From NCBI RefSeq assembly GCF_900166655.1, contig NZ_FVZB01000007.1, positions 1 through 64,000 of the forward strand: DNA of 64,000 nucleotides, written 5' to 3'. The stretch comes from Halobacillus hunanensis. GTDB taxonomy: Bacteria; Bacillota; Bacilli; Bacillales; Halobacillaceae. The notes below the pieces were generated by a model. It made no database searches and was not told the origin of the DNA. It saw nothing but the letters and a program-made list of their open reading frames with translations. This document shows, piece after piece, positions 15,537-26,074 of the stretch. The position numbers and the translations under genes were made by a program. Every line of letters begins with the position of its first letter. Positions within the stretch are counted from its first letter, which is position 1.

Positions 15537-16484
15537 TTAGATGTTCGTCGTATCTAACTTTTCTCCCTGAGATTCGTACCCTTTCATATACTTGATGCGG
15601 CGCTGAGCAGACGTTTCATTAACTTGCTCATCAGCGTGGTAGGAAGAACGGACCATTGGGCCAGCTTCACAATGTTTGAAGCCCTTTTCCATAGCAATAT
15701 TCTTTAACTCTTCAAATTCATCCGGGTGATAATAACGTTCGACGTTCAAGTGCTTTTTCGTTGGTTGTAAATATTGGCCAATCGTCATGATATCAACGTT
15801 ATGGGCAAGAAGATCATCCATAGCCTGGACAATTTCTTCCTTTGTTTCTCCAAGCCCGACCATGATGCTTGATTTTGTTGGTGTATCTGGACGAATTTCT
15901 TTCACACGTTTCAGTAATTCGAGGGACCGGTCATACATCGCACGGGCACGAACTTTTTTAGTTAAACGACGGACTGTTTCAATGTTGTGATTAAAGATGT
16001 CCGGTTCCCCGCCCATTAACGTGTGCAGGCTTTCGTAGTCGCCTTTCATATCAGAAGGCAGGATTTCAACTGTACAGCCTGGAACTTTACGACGAATCGC
16101 CTTTACGGTTTCGCCAAAAACAGCAGCTCCGCCATCTTTTAAGTCATCGCGGGCTACCGCTGTAACGACAACGTGTTTAAGACCCATAATTTCCACGGAT
16201 TCAGCCACTCGTTCTGGCTCGCCCCAGTCCAGCTCGTTTGGCAGGCCTGTCTTAACGGCACAGAAGCGGCATCCGCGCGTACATGTGTCGCCTAAAATCA
16301 TAAACGTAGCTGTTTTTCTTTCACTCCAGCACTCATGAATGTTCGGGCAGCGTGCTTCCTCGCATACTGTATTGAGTTTCTTTTCCCGCATGAGTTTTTT
16401 TAAACCTGTGTAAGATTTGTTGGTATTAATTTTAATTTTAAGCCAATCTGGTTTTCTTATGTAATCCTGATTCTTTTTTGCCAC
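15537..16484 (-). CDS. lipA: Lipoyl synthase LipA
   Basis: 315 residues. This radical-SAM enzyme inserts two sulfurs into octanoyl groups on lipoyl domains, such as the one in OdhB encoded in this window. The auxiliary-cluster cysteines are in [12 protein letters not shown] (about 41, 46, 52) and the radical-SAM cysteines in CTRGCRFC (about 68, 72, 75). The C-terminal RSSYHADE motif is present. The start is GTG 16484, because GAGGAG precedes it; the frame is open further upstream but overlaps lipM. It lies 37 bases after lipM on the same strand, and the two form an operon. Confidence 0.95.
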   Translation of the reverse strand: MAKKNQDYIRKPDWLKIKINTNKSYTGLKKLMREKKLNTVCEEARCPNIHECWSERKTATFMILGDTCTRGCRFCAVKTGLPNELDWGEPERVAESVEIMGLKHVVVTAVARDDLKDGGAAVFGETVKAIRRKVPGCTVEILPSDMKGDYESLHTLMGGEPDIFNHNIETVRRLTKKVRARAMYDRSLELLKRVKEIRPDTPTKSSIMVGLGETKEEIVQAMDDLLAHNVDIMTIGQYLQPTKKHLNVERYYHPDEFEELKNIAMEKGFKHCEAGPMVRSSYHADEQVNETSAQRRIKYMKGYESQGEKLDTTNI

Positions 16485-16521
16485 GATTGATCCACTCCTC
16501 AGATGGTTTTTTAATCTTAAG

Positions 16522-17340
16522 TTATCGGGAATAATTCCATTTGTCATTGCTGTATTTCTCTTCAGCAATTTGATTCACTTCAGCCCATTGTTCTTCATCT
16601 AAATGAAAGGGCTCCAAATTCAGGTTTAATCCTTTTTCAAATCCCTGTTGGAAAGCTTTTTTTACTTCAGTATACGACTTTTTAGCCGGGCTCAGGTTGT
16701 TAATGGAAATGGCTTTGTCGCTAAAGGCTTTTCGAGCTCTCTCTTTTATTCGCTCATTCTTATAAATAAACATATCGAAAAGCTTGGTTTCATCGACTTC
16801 TATAGGTATCGACCCGTGCTGGAGGATGATTCCTTTCTTCCTCGTTTGGGCACTGCCGGCAGCTTTCTTACCATCTACGATCAGTTCATACCACGAGGGC
16901 TCTTCAAAGCAAACAGCCGACCCGTTTGTGTCGAGCTTCCCTTCAGGGATCGCAAATTCAGCAGCGATGTCAAGTTCCTTAAAACCTTCCAATAATCCTT
17001 GTGAAATGACTAAGTAAGCCTCTTTTACAGAAGCAGGCATATCAGGGTGTTGTTCTGAAACAATGACGCTATATGTAAGTTCATTGTCATGAAGGACAGC
17101 ACGACCACCTGTTTGACGGCGGACAAGTTCATATCCATGGTTCTTTACGCTTTCTACGTCAATTTTTCCGTGAACTTTTTGAAAATAACCAACGGATAGA
17201 CCAGCTGGATCCCAACCATAAAAGCGTAAAACAGGGGGGATTTTTCCTTCACGATGCCAATTCATCAACGCTTCATCCATAGCCATATTTAAGGCTGGAG
17301 TGAGGTGGTCAGAATCGACAAAGTACCATGTTTCCATCAT
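16522..17340 (-). CDS. lipM: Octanoyl-[ACP]:protein octanoyltransferase LipM
   Basis: 272 residues, close in length to B. subtilis LipM (about 278) and similar throughout. It moves octanoate from acyl-carrier protein to the H protein (GcvH), the first step of lipoate assembly in Bacilli. Visible features are MAMDEAL near the N-terminus, [18 protein letters not shown] (about 75-92), the catalytic Cys in [13 protein letters not shown] (about 144) and [21 protein letters not shown]. The ATG at 17340 follows GAAGG; an immediately following ATG is also possible. First gene of the lipM-lipA unit. Confidence 0.95.
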   Translation of the reverse strand: MMETWYFVDSDHLTPALNMAMDEALMNWHREGKIPPVLRFYGWDPAGLSVGYFQKVHGKIDVESVKNHGYELVRRQTGGRAVLHDNELTYSVIVSEQHPDMPASVKEAYLVISQGLLEGFKELDIAAEFAIPEGKLDTNGSAVCFEEPSWYELIVDGKKAAGSAQTRKKGIILQHGSIPIEVDETKLFDMFIYKNERIKERARKAFSDKAISINNLSPAKKSYTEVKKAFQQGFEKGLNLNLEPFHLDEEQWAEVNQIAEEKYSNDKWNYSR

Positions 17341-17547
17341 GTTAGCCTTCTTTCCATTATAAAATTCCTTGCCAGCTTATAATATCAAGATAATTCTAAC
17401 AAGGTAAAAATTCCAAGTCAAAAGCTATGTTTTAAATGAATTGCTCATTTATCTGATAGTATACACCCTTGTCCACATAACAGGCTAGGGGTTGTCATAT
17501 TCTTTCCCATAACAAGTTTTAAAGACTTTCTAAATGTTTTGTGAGAT

Positions 17548-17576
17548 TCATTTTTTTGTAAGGTTGGGCATAGAAT
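17548..17576 (+). promoter_or_regulatory. Sigma-E-like promoter of prkA
   Basis: TCATTTT (17548-17554), 14 bases, CATAGAAT (17569-17576). This fits the mother-cell sigma-E pattern; prkA is a sigma-E gene in B. subtilis. Position relative to the start is good (41 bases). Confidence 0.6.
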
Positions 17577-17616
17577 GAAATTAACTTCTGGTTGTTACGA
17601 CGAGGGAGGTCGTTAA

Positions 17617-19515
17617 GTGGATATTTTAAAAAGAGTCCAGGAACGAAGAGAGCAAGAAGAGGAATTGAAGTGGGAAGGTACCTTTCGAGAATACTTGGAT
17701 CTATTAAAAGAGAAGCCGCATTTAGCTCAGTCCGCTCACTCGCGTGTATATAATATGGTTACACAAGCTGGTGTGGAAGAGGAAGAAAACGGCCATAAGA
17801 AGTATGCTTTTTTTGATGAAGATATTTATGGGTTGGATGAAGCAATGGAACGGCTCGTGGAAGAGTACTTCCATCCGGCTGCCAGAAGGTTAGATGTGAG
17901 AAAGAGAATCTTATTATTAATGGGACCTGTAAGCGGCGGTAAATCAACCCTTGTAAATTTATTAAAACGAGGGCTTGAAAAGTATTCGTATACAGATGAG
18001 GGAGCTGTATTTGCAATTAAGGGATGTCCGATGCATGAGGACCCTCTTCATATGATTCCGCATCATTTAAGGGATGAGTTTAGGGAGGAGTATGGCATTC
18101 GGGTTGAGGGAAGTCTCTCTCCATTAAACACGATGCGACTTGAGCAGGATTACGAGGGACGTATGGAAGATGTACTAGTTGAAAGAATTTTTTTCTCAGA
18201 AGATAAACGAACAGGGATTGGAACCTTCAGTCCGTCTGATCCGAAGTCCCAGGATATTGCTGATTTGACTGGCTCCATTGACTTTTCGACTATAGCTGAA
18301 TATGGTTCGGAATCTGATCCAAGGGCTTACCGCTTCGACGGGGAGTTAAATAAAGCGAACCGAGGCATGATGGAGTTTCAGGAAATGTTAAAATGTGATG
18401 AGAAATTCTTATGGCATTTGTTAAGCCTGACACAGGAAGGCAATTTTAAAGCGGGGAGATTTGCTTTAATTTCAGCCGATGAACTGATCGTTGCCCATAC
18501 AAACGAAGCGGAGTATCGTTCTTTTATAGCCAATAAGAAAAATGAGGCACTCCATTCTCGGATGATTGTCATGCCTGTTCCATATAACCTGAGGGTCACG
18601 CAAGAAGAGAGAATTTATGAAAAAATGATTCGCGAAAGTGATATTCGTGATGTGCATATTGCCCCACATACATTAAAAGTGGCCGCGATGTTTACGATTT
18701 TAACTCGTTTGAAAGAATCGAAGAAGGCGTCTGTCGATGTGTTGAAGAAGATGTACCTGTATGATGGAGAAGATGTTGAAGGCTTTAGCGATGTTGATGT
18801 TGAAGAGCTGAAGAAAGAATTCTCAGATGAGGGAATGAGCGGAATTGACCCACGTTACGTCATAAACCGAATTTCCTCGACCATTATTAAAAAGGAAATG
18901 ACTTCGATTAATGCGCTCGACGTACTTCGTTCCCTTAAGGATGGGCTGGACAGTCATCCGTCGATTTCTAAAGAAGACAAAGAACGGTATTTAGAATTTA
19001 TTTCACTTGCTAGAAAACAATACGACGACCTGGCTAAGAAAGAAGTTCAAAAAGCATTTGTTTATTCGTACGAAGAGTCAGCACGCACACTGATGGATAA
19101 TTATTTGGATAATGTTGAGGCCTATTGCAATAAGGCTAAACTAAGAGATCCACTGACAGGGGAAGAAATGAATCCAGATGAGCGATTAATGCGTTCCATT
19201 GAGGAACAAATCGGAGTCTCTGAGAACGCGAAAAAGGCTTTCCGAGAAGAAATCCTTATCCGAATCTCAGCCTATGCACGGAAAGGCAAGAAGTTCGATT
19301 ATCAATCTCATGAGCGGCTTCGTGAAGCCATTCAGAAGAAATTGTTCGCGGATCTTAAGGATATTGTTAAGATTACGACCTCTACGAAGACGCCGGATGA
19401 ACAGCAGCTGAAGAAAATTAATGAAGTTGTCGCGACCTTGATTGACGAGCATGGATACAATTCAACTTCAGCTAACGAACTATTAAAATATGTGGGAAGT
19501 TTATTAAATCGATAG
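17617..19515 (+). CDS. prkA: Serine protein kinase/AAA+ protein PrkA
   Basis: 632 residues, full length for the family. An N-terminal AAA+ module contains the Walker A GPVSGGKST (about 103-111), and the kinase-like C-terminal part extends from about residue 400. In B. subtilis PrkA acts in sporulation and transition-phase control; related proteins are reported as Lon-type or kinase-like, so the biochemical role is not settled. GTG 17617 follows GAGGGAGG. In many Bacilli prkA and yhbH are adjacent; here odhA-odhB stand between them. Confidence 0.93.
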   Translation: MDILKRVQERREQEEELKWEGTFREYLDLLKEKPHLAQSAHSRVYNMVTQAGVEEEENGHKKYAFFDEDIYGLDEAMERLVEEYFHPAARRLDVRKRILLLMGPVSGGKSTLVNLLKRGLEKYSYTDEGAVFAIKGCPMHEDPLHMIPHHLRDEFREEYGIRVEGSLSPLNTMRLEQDYEGRMEDVLVERIFFSEDKRTGIGTFSPSDPKSQDIADLTGSIDFSTIAEYGSESDPRAYRFDGELNKANRGMMEFQEMLKCDEKFLWHLLSLTQEGNFKAGRFALISADELIVAHTNEAEYRSFIANKKNEALHSRMIVMPVPYNLRVTQEERIYEKMIRESDIRDVHIAPHTLKVAAMFTILTRLKESKKASVDVLKKMYLYDGEDVEGFSDVDVEELKKEFSDEGMSGIDPRYVINRISSTIIKKEMTSINALDVLRSLKDGLDSHPSISKEDKERYLEFISLARKQYDDLAKKEVQKAFVYSYEESARTLMDNYLDNVEAYCNKAKLRDPLTGEEMNPDERLMRSIEEQIGVSENAKKAFREEILIRISAYARKGKKFDYQSHERLREAIQKKLFADLKDIVKITTSTKTPDEQQLKKINEVVATLIDEHGYNSTSANELLKYVGSLLNR

Positions 19516-19532
19516 TTCAGTAATTTAAAGAA

Positions 19533-19568
19533 GCAAGGCCATCCGAATTTCGGGTGGTCTTGTTTTTA
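19533..19568 (+). terminator. Terminator after prkA
   Basis: CAAGGCCATCCG/CGGGTGGTCTTG stem with TGTTTTTAT tail. Confidence 0.85.
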
Positions 19569-19807
19569 TTTTCAGGGAAACATGTTTTACATAGTACGAA
19601 GATGGGAATAATGAAGAGCGGTAATCGTAGTCGATTAGACAAAATCCGACAACATCCTATTTGCAATGGGTCTGAGTAATCACTGAAAACTATGAATATT
19701 CTTATTATGTCGCTTTAGTAATAAAAAGTGAAAAAGGCGCCCCATTGCTACATCTTTCTTGTTATAATAGAACTGTTGTTTAAGCTTCAAAAAATAAGTG
19801 CTATATG

Positions 19808-19837
19808 TTGAATTTCGGGACGTTTCGACTCTATAAT
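19808..19837 (+). promoter_or_regulatory. SigA promoter of odhAB
   Basis: TTGAAT (19808-19813), 18 bases, perfect TATAAT (19832-19837). Confidence 0.7.
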
Positions 19838-19849
19838 AGAATGTGTATT

Positions 19850-19863
19850 TGCAAACGTTTACG
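19850..19863 (+). promoter_or_regulatory. CcpA cre-like site at the odhA promoter
   Basis: TGCAAACGTTTACG matches 12 of 14 positions of the B. subtilis cre consensus TGWAARCGYTWNCW, including the central AACGTT-type core. It begins 13 bases after the -10 box, just past the expected transcription start, a position that represses. Confidence 0.65.
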
Positions 19864-19904
19864 TTCTAGCATTGGACAACAACTACTTGTGGGGGTATTT
19901 AGAC

Positions 19905-22787
19905 GTGTCAAATCAAGGCTCCAGTGAAAGCTTTTGGGAAAAATTTCACGGCCCCAATATGGGGTATATTGAGGAACAATACGAGTTATATGTAACAGAT
20001 GCAAATTCTGTTGACGCTTCATTAAAAGAATTATTTGATGCTCATGGTGCACCAGCATGGATGAGTACATCAGTATCTTCAGTAACGAATGGAGAAGCAC
20101 AGGCATCAGCTCAAGCTTCATCAGAAGATATTGTTAAAGTAACCTCAGCATTGAAACTTGTTGAGGCTATTCGTCGTCATGGACATCTAGAGGCAGACAT
20201 CTATGCTGTGGGCGGTAAAGATCGTCAAGAAACACAGCTAACAGACATTAAGAATTATGGGTTAACTGAGGAAGACTTGAAGAGAATTCCGGCAGAATGG
20301 ATATGGCCAGAATCCCCTGTCAAATTAGATAATGCCTTAAGTGTTGTCCGCACACTCAAAGAAAGGTACTCTGGTACAATTTCCTTTGAGTACGACCATG
20401 TAAACAACGATGACGAACGGATGTGGCTGCAAAATAAAGTAGAGTCAGCGGCTTTTCAAGTGAAATTAGGCAATGAAGAGAAGAAGCAGCTTCTTAAAAG
20501 ACTGGCCGATGTGGAAGGGTTCGAGAACTTCCTGGCTAAAACTTTTGTAGCGCAAAAACGCTTCTCTATTGAAGGTTTGGATGTCATGGTCCCGATGCTG
20601 GATCATTTAGTTCAATCAGCTTCAGCTGATAAAATTAATCATATTATGATGGGCATGGCCCACCGCGGAAGATTAAATGTGCTTGCTCACGTCTTAGGCA
20701 AGCCTTACGATCGGATTTTTTCTGAGTTTCATCATTCTCCTAATAAGGAACTGGTACCTTCAGAAGGATCTACAGGCATTAACTACGGATGGACGGGCGA
20801 TGTGAAATATCACTTCGGTGCCCGGCGTGAAATTGGTGATGGAGAGCAAACGAGCACTCGTGTCACCCTAAGTCACAATCCATCTCACTTAGAGTACGTA
20901 AATCCTGTCGTTCAAGGTTTCACCAGAGCGGCTCAAGACGATCGTTCGAATCCTGGCTATGCCCAAATGGATGAGGAAGAAGCCTTTGGTGTGCTCATTC
21001 ATGGGGACGCTGCCTTCATTGGTGAGGGAGTTGTAGCAGAAGGGTTGAATATGAGTGATCTGCCTGGGTATCGTACAGGCGGAATGCTTCATATCATTGC
21101 AAATAACTTAGTAGGTTTTACAACGAATAGGCGCGATGGCCGTTCCACTCGATACGCAAGTGATTTGGCAAAAGGTTTCGAAATTCCTGTCATTCATGTG
21201 AATGCTGATGATCCTATTGCTTGTTTATCTGCTATATCACTATCTTATGAGTACCGTCAAAAGTTCCATAAGGATATTTTAATTGATTTGGTCGGGTACC
21301 GCCGTTACGGCCACAATGAAATAGACGAGCCACGCTCTACGCAGCCGAGGCTCTATAAGGAAATCGATGAGCACCCGACAGTGGCTAATCTATTTGAGAA
21401 AACTCTCGTAAATGAGGGGTTAGTCGAGGTAGGATCTCTCTCTCAAATCAATGAAGAAATTGAGAAAAACCTTCGTGAGACATACAATAATATGAAAGAA
21501 AATGAGACTGAGGAAGCCGATGTAAAAGATCGTCCAGGCGGGGTAGAACGTCCGCTTGATGAATTCGAAACAAAGGTTGAACTGGGCCGTTTGAAACAGT
21601 TGAATCAGGATCTGCTCAAACGTCCTGAAGGATTCAACGGGTTTAAGAAACTTGAAAAAATTCTGAAGCGACGGAGCGATATGCTGGATGACGGCAACAA
21701 GGTCGATTGGGGTGCAGCTGAGGCACTCGCTTTTGCATCGATCTTAGAAGATGGAACTCCAATTAGAATTACCGGACAAGATACGGAGCGTGGAACATTC
21801 GCGCATCGTCATATGGTTCTCCATGATATTGAAACAGATGAAACATATAGTCCGCTTCACGGATTGGACCAGGCAAAGGCCTCCTTCGATATTTATAATA
21901 GTCCATTGTCTGAAGCTGGTGTAATTGGCTTTGAATATGGATACAGTGTTCAAGCGGCTGAATCACTTGTCATTTGGGAAGCGCAATTCGGCGACTTTGC
22001 TAATGCGGGTCAAGTTATTTTTGATCAATTTGTTGCAGCCGGCCGTGCTAAATGGGGAGAGAAATCAAGTATGGTATTCTTGCTTCCTCATGGCTATGAA
22101 GGCCAGGGTCCTGAACACTCCAGTGCTCGACTGGAACGTTTCTTACAATTAGCCGCTGAAAACAACTGGACAGTGGCAAACGTGACATCTTCAGCTCAAT
22201 ACTTCCACTTACTAAGACGCCAGGCAGCGATTAGTAATAAAGAAGAAGCTAGACCATTAGTTGTTATGTCACCAAAGAGTCTGCTTCGTAACCAGAGAGT
22301 GGCGGTAGAAGCTGAACGTTTTAGTGAAGGAAGCTTCCAATCGATCCTAAGACAACCTGGTTTAACTAAAGAAGGAAAAGCTAAAGAGAAAGTGACATCA
22401 TTGCTCATCGGCAGCGGGAAAATCATGGTTGAAATTGAAGATGCAGTAGAGAAGGCAGACCAAAAATTCGAAGCCGTTGATGCAGTTCGAATCGAACAAA
22501 TTTACCCATTCCCGGACAAGAAACTTGCTGAGATTCTAGAGGCTTATCCAAATCTGGAAGAGCTCGTATGGGTTCAAGAAGAACCGCAAAACATGGGAAG
22601 CTGGTATTTTGTAGAAGGCATCCTTCACAAGCTGCTTAAAGAAGGACAAATTCACCGCTACGTAGGCAGACCGCATCGTGCATCTCCTTCCGTAGGTGAA
22701 CCGAACATTCATAAAACAGAACAAAACCGAATCATCCAGGAAGCGTTACAGATGTCTAAAGGAGGAAAATCAAATGAAGGAAATTAA
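19905..22787 (+). CDS. odhA: 2-oxoglutarate dehydrogenase E1 component OdhA
   Basis: About 960 residues. This thiamine-diphosphate E1 subunit decarboxylates 2-oxoglutarate in the citric acid cycle and passes the succinyl group to OdhB. Recognisable segments are [58 protein letters not shown] with the ThDP/Mg region, [10 protein letters not shown], and a C-terminal transketolase-like domain with RGTFAHRH and [24 protein letters not shown] 19905 is preferred (GGGGG upstream) over the in-frame TTG at 19872. It overlaps odhB by 14 bases, so the two are one operon. The E3 subunit is not encoded in this window. Confidence 0.96.
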   Translation: MSNQGSSESFWEKFHGPNMGYIEEQYELYVTDANSVDASLKELFDAHGAPAWMSTSVSSVTNGEAQASAQASSEDIVKVTSALKLVEAIRRHGHLEADIYAVGGKDRQETQLTDIKNYGLTEEDLKRIPAEWIWPESPVKLDNALSVVRTLKERYSGTISFEYDHVNNDDERMWLQNKVESAAFQVKLGNEEKKQLLKRLADVEGFENFLAKTFVAQKRFSIEGLDVMVPMLDHLVQSASADKINHIMMGMAHRGRLNVLAHVLGKPYDRIFSEFHHSPNKELVPSEGSTGINYGWTGDVKYHFGARREIGDGEQTSTRVTLSHNPSHLEYVNPVVQGFTRAAQDDRSNPGYAQMDEEEAFGVLIHGDAAFIGEGVVAEGLNMSDLPGYRTGGMLHIIANNLVGFTTNRRDGRSTRYASDLAKGFEIPVIHVNADDPIACLSAISLSYEYRQKFHKDILIDLVGYRRYGHNEIDEPRSTQPRLYKEIDEHPTVANLFEKTLVNEGLVEVGSLSQINEEIEKNLRETYNNMKENETEEADVKDRPGGVERPLDEFETKVELGRLKQLNQDLLKRPEGFNGFKKLEKILKRRSDMLDDGNKVDWGAAEALAFASILEDGTPIRITGQDTERGTFAHRHMVLHDIETDETYSPLHGLDQAKASFDIYNSPLSEAGVIGFEYGYSVQAAESLVIWEAQFGDFANAGQVIFDQFVAAGRAKWGEKSSMVFLLPHGYEGQGPEHSSARLERFLQLAAENNWTVANVTSSAQYFHLLRRQAAISNKEEARPLVVMSPKSLLRNQRVAVEAERFSEGSFQSILRQPGLTKEGKAKEKVTSLLIGSGKIMVEIEDAVEKADQKFEAVDAVRIEQIYPFPDKKLAEILEAYPNLEELVWVQEEPQNMGSWYFVEGILHKLLKEGQIHRYVGRPHRASPSVGEPNIHKTEQNRIIQEALQMSKGGKSNEGN

Positions 22788-24078
22788 AGTTCCTGAATTA
22801 GCTGAATCCATCACAGAAGGCACAATTGCCGAGTGGCTCGTAAAAAAAGGGGATCAAGTAGAAAAAGGTGATCCTGTACTCGAGCTAGAGACAGATAAAG
22901 TAAATGTGGAAGTGAACGCCGATGCAAGCGGCGTAATTGCGGAGCTTTTAAAAGAAGAAGGTGATGACGTAGAAGTTGGGGACGTTATCGCTAAAGTGGA
23001 TGAGAACGGTGAAGCAGGCGGATCTTCTGATGACAGTTCCGATGATAAGCAGGAAGAAAAACAGGAAGAGCCTAAGGAAGAAAAACAAGAGCAGCAACAA
23101 AGCACTGCTTCAGAGCAAAAAGAAGAAAAGAAACAAGCAAGTTCAAATGAACAAGAAGGCAGCACTAAAGGCGATGTGATCGCTACACCAGCAGCGCGTA
23201 AACGTGCGCGTGAGCTAGGGATCGACCTGAGTGAGATTTCTGCACGAGACCCATTAGGCCGAATTCGCCCAGAAGATGTGGACTCTGCGGCTAGCAGCAA
23301 GAATGAGAAAAAAGCTGCTCCTAAGCAGGAGAAGAAAGAAAGCAAGAAAGAATCAAGTGAGAAGACAGAGTTTGATAAGCCGGTAGTGCGCGAGAAAATG
23401 TCTCGCCGCCGCCAAACGATCGCTAAGCGTCTTGTAGAAGCGCAGCAAAACTCTGCTATGCTTACTACGTTCAACGAAGTAGACATGACGAATGTAATGA
23501 ATCTTCGTAAAGAACGTAAAGATTCGTTCTTGAAGAAGCATGATATTAAATTAGGATTCATGTCGTTCTTTACGAAGGCCGCTGTTGGAGCTCTGAAAGA
23601 ATTCCCACTGATCAATGCTGAAATTCAGGGCAATGAAATAGTGAAGAAGCAATTCTATGACATTGGCATGGCTGTTTCTACAGAAGAAGGTCTGGTCGTT
23701 CCAGTTGTCCGCGATGCTGACCGTCTTGATTTTGCCGGCATTGAAAAAGGGATTGCTGATGTAGCTACGAAAGCTCGTAATAAAGAGCTTCAGCTCGAAG
23801 ACTTACAAGGTGGTTCCTTTACGATTACAAATGGTGGAATTTTTGGTTCTATGTTGTCCACACCGATCTTGAATTCACCACAAGTTGGTATTCTTGGCTT
23901 GCACAATATCGAGAAGCGAGCTAAAGTTATGCCTGATGATACGATTCAGGCACGTCCAATGATGTACATTGCTCTTTCCTATGATCACCGAATCGTTGAT
24001 GGTAAAGATGCGGTACAATTCTTACGCCGAATTAAAGAAATGATTGAAGATCCTTACGATCTACTATTAGAAGGATAA
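22774..24078 (+). CDS. odhB: Dihydrolipoyl succinyltransferase E2 component OdhB
   Basis: 434 residues. The lipoyl domain (about 1-76) has the lipoylated Lys42 in [10 protein letters not shown] long Glu/Lys/Gln/Ser-rich linker (about 80-134) precedes the E1/E3-binding domain (about 136-170, [20 protein letters not shown]). A second charged linker leads to the catalytic domain, with the active-site His405 and Asp409 in [13 protein letters not shown]. The enzyme transfers succinyl to CoA as core of the 2-oxoglutarate dehydrogenase complex. ATG 22774 follows GGAGG inside the end of odhA, suggesting translational coupling. The first linker looks longer and more acidic than I would expect, possibly a salt adaptation. 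Confidence 0.96.
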   Translation: MKEIKVPELAESITEGTIAEWLVKKGDQVEKGDPVLELETDKVNVEVNADASGVIAELLKEEGDDVEVGDVIAKVDENGEAGGSSDDSSDDKQEEKQEEPKEEKQEQQQSTASEQKEEKKQASSNEQEGSTKGDVIATPAARKRARELGIDLSEISARDPLGRIRPEDVDSAASSKNEKKAAPKQEKKESKKESSEKTEFDKPVVREKMSRRRQTIAKRLVEAQQNSAMLTTFNEVDMTNVMNLRKERKDSFLKKHDIKLGFMSFFTKAAVGALKEFPLINAEIQGNEIVKKQFYDIGMAVSTEEGLVVPVVRDADRLDFAGIEKGIADVATKARNKELQLEDLQGGSFTITNGGIFGSMLSTPILNSPQVGILGLHNIEKRAKVMPDDTIQARPMMYIALSYDHRIVDGKDAVQFLRRIKEMIEDPYDLLLEG

Positions 24079-24090
24079 AGTTTGAGAGAA

Positions 24091-24127
24091 GCACCTTGCT
24101 ACTTATGAAGCGAGGTGCTTTTTTATG
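24091..24127 (+). terminator. Terminator after odhB
   Basis: AGCACCTTGCT/AGCGAGGTGCT stem with T6. Confidence 0.85.
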
Positions 24128-24227
24128 TGCTTTTATAAAGGAGTGGGAGATGTGGAGCCTGTTTTTGTACAGGTGAGGGTTTCCTTGCGCGAATTTGTGT
24201 GGATTTTTCCTTGATGCTTGCGGGTGT

Positions 24228-24361
24228 ACGGGCCCTGAGGTTCGTGGGTTCGACCCTAGCACGCGCTTATTCGGCCCGAGGCTTCAAGGATTCGGCCCTA
24301 GCACGCACAAATTCTACCCAAAGCTCCGGCAGTTCTGCCCCAGTAGGTGCGTTTTCTCCAC
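24228..24361. repeat. Degenerate 21-bp tandem repeat array
   Basis: Between odhB and yhbH. The core TTCGGCCC (variants TTCGACCC, TTCTACCC, TTCTGCCC, TTCTCCAC) recurs at 24228, 24249, 24270, 24291, 24312, 24333 and 24354, exactly 21 bases apart; the rest of each unit (AGCACGCRC type) is partly conserved. The stretch 24128-24582 has no other gene-like feature apart from the yhbH promoter. Confidence 0.75.
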
Positions 24362-24518
24362 ACCTCTGAGTATCCATTACTCATTCAATAGTTTCATCGT
24401 TATGTCTTCAAGCCTTGCAATCTTTTAATTTTTTCTGCGCGCTTAATGAGTTTCTTTTTTAAAAAAATAGGCATACATTTCTTTTTTCAGAAATAATCAA
24501 ACCTTCGTTGATTTCGCT

Positions 24519-24547
24519 TCATCCATTGACATGGACCTGCATACGAT
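24519..24547 (+). promoter_or_regulatory. Sigma-E-like promoter of yhbH
   Basis: TCATCCA (24519-24525), 14 bases, CATACGAT (24540-24547), 35 bases before the start codon. The -10 matches the sigma-E pattern CATANNNT; the -35 is weaker. Confidence 0.55.
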
Positions 24548-24582
24548 AGAGTAATACTCAAAGCTAGGAGGGGAATTTGTAA

Positions 24583-25746
24583 ATGGATGATAAGAAAAGT
24601 TTCGTAATTGCTGAAGACGACTGGTCCCTCCACCGGAAAGGCTATGATGATCAGCGCCGGCATCAGGAAAAAGTAAAAGATGCAATGAATAAACAACTTC
24701 CTGATCTAATTACGGAAGAAAACATTGTGATGTCTAATGGGAAGAAAGTTGTAAAGATACCGATTCGGTCACTTGATGAATATAAGATTCGCTACAACCA
24801 CGACAAGAATAAGCATGCTGGTCAAGGAGACGGTGAAAGTGAAGTTGGCGATGTATTAGGCAGGTCACAGGAGAAACAAGGCAAGCCCGGTCAAGGAGAA
24901 GGTGCTGGAGACCAGGCAGGAGAAGATTATTATGAGGCAGAAATCAGCCTTGCTGAGCTGGAAGAAGCTTTCTTTAAAGAATTAACACTGCCGAACTTAG
25001 CTGAGAAAGAAAAAGATACGATTGTTCATGAGGACATTGAATTTCGCGATATCCGGAAAACAGGTTTGACAGGAAATATTGACAAGAAGCGGACGATGCT
25101 TGAGGCGTATAAACGCAATGCGCTTGGCGGCAAAGCAACTTTTGCCCCGATTTATCCTGAAGATATTCGCTACAAAACGTGGACAGATCAAGAGAAACCG
25201 GAGTCAAAAGCTGTTGTTATTGCAATGATGGATACAAGTGGCTCTATGGGGCAATGGGAAAAATATATGGCTCGAAGTTTTTTCTTTTGGATGAATCGAT
25301 TCTTAAATAAAAATTATGAGACAGTAGATGTAGAGTTTATTGCGCACCATACGCAGGCAAAGGTAGTCAGTGAAGAAGACTTTTTCTCAAAAGGTGAAAG
25401 TGGCGGGACGATTTGTTCCTCGGCCTATCGTCGAGCACTGCAGCTTATCGATGAAAAGTATTCCCCGGAACGTTATAACATTTATCCTTTTCATTTTTCT
25501 GATGGCGATAATCTTACTTCTGATAACAAGCGGTGTATTTCCTTAATTAAAGATTTAATTGAAGTATCGCAAATGTTTGGATATGGGGAAGTGAACCAGT
25601 ATAATCGTTCTTCCAGTTTAATGCAGGCCTATAAATCTATTGATCATCCTAAATTCAGACATCATATTTTAAGAAAAAAACCAGATGTGTTTCATGCTAT
25701 GAAAGCGTTTTTTAATGATGAAGAAAGTGTTGAAGCAATGAGTTAA
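24583..25746 (+). CDS. yhbH: Sporulation protein YhbH (UPF0229)
   Basis: 387 residues, the usual family length. N-terminal [29 protein letters not shown] is typical of YhbH. A Gly/Gln/Glu-rich linker follows (about 80-110). The C-terminal part is a von Willebrand A-like domain with a metal-site motif MDTSGSMG (about 213-220) and [15 protein letters not shown]. The gene is needed for normal sporulation in B. subtilis, and its products are linked genetically with PrkA and SpoVR across many bacteria. All three occur in this window. ATG 24583 follows AGGAGGGG. Confidence 0.93.
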   Translation: MDDKKSFVIAEDDWSLHRKGYDDQRRHQEKVKDAMNKQLPDLITEENIVMSNGKKVVKIPIRSLDEYKIRYNHDKNKHAGQGDGESEVGDVLGRSQEKQGKPGQGEGAGDQAGEDYYEAEISLAELEEAFFKELTLPNLAEKEKDTIVHEDIEFRDIRKTGLTGNIDKKRTMLEAYKRNALGGKATFAPIYPEDIRYKTWTDQEKPESKAVVIAMMDTSGSMGQWEKYMARSFFFWMNRFLNKNYETVDVEFIAHHTQAKVVSEEDFFSKGESGGTICSSAYRRALQLIDEKYSPERYNIYPFHFSDGDNLTSDNKRCISLIKDLIEVSQMFGYGEVNQYNRSSSLMQAYKSIDHPKFRHHILRKKPDVFHAMKAFFNDEESVEAMS

Positions 25747-25751
25747 GAGGG

Positions 25752-25784
25752 GAAGCCAGGTTCAAAAGGAACCTGGCTTCTTTA
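25752..25784 (+). terminator. Terminator after yhbH
   Basis: Perfect 12-bp stem GAAGCCAGGTTC/GAACCTGGCTTC with an A4 loop and T3 tail. Confidence 0.85.
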
Positions 25785-25848
25785 TATTAGAAAGTGGTTT
25801 AATTTTTTTAAAAATGGGAAAAAGATAGATACGCTGGCTTACCCCACG

Positions 25849-25883
25849 AAAAAAGCTGAGCTTGAAGGCAGCTCAGCTTTTTT
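25849..25883. terminator. Second, bidirectional terminator-like hairpin
   Basis: AAAAAAGCTGAGCT/AGCTCAGCTTTTTT, with A and T runs on both sides. No gene ends here in either direction, so it may back up the yhbH terminator or be left from a lost gene. Confidence 0.6.
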
Positions 25884-26074
25884 CGTAGCAGCTATGATAT
25901 TTGTTGTGATTCGTTATGATATGAAGAATACACTGTTAATTATAGTAAAGCAGGTTGAATTTGTAAAGGCTTTATCAAGAAAAAATAATCCATCCACCTT
26001 TCTAAATGGATAAGAGATTGTAGTAGAAGTCATATTCGGATACAATGAGAATCACAAGAAAGGGGTGTTGTGCG

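Larger units (their letters stand above)
19569..19904. other. Intergenic region upstream of odhA
   Basis: No gene seen. The proximal 100 bases hold the odhA promoter and a cre-like site (separate entries); the distal 200 bases show no clear structure. Confidence 0.6.

Noticed and set aside
22854-23615. 253-codon minus-strand frame across odhB
   Set aside because: Ser/Phe-rich shadow of the Lys/Glu-rich odhB linkers; no start signal.
24195-24428. 77-codon frame in the 21-bp repeat array (repeating a 7-residue FGP pattern)
   Set aside because: No ribosome site; the 7-residue period is just the 21-bp DNA repeat read in frame.
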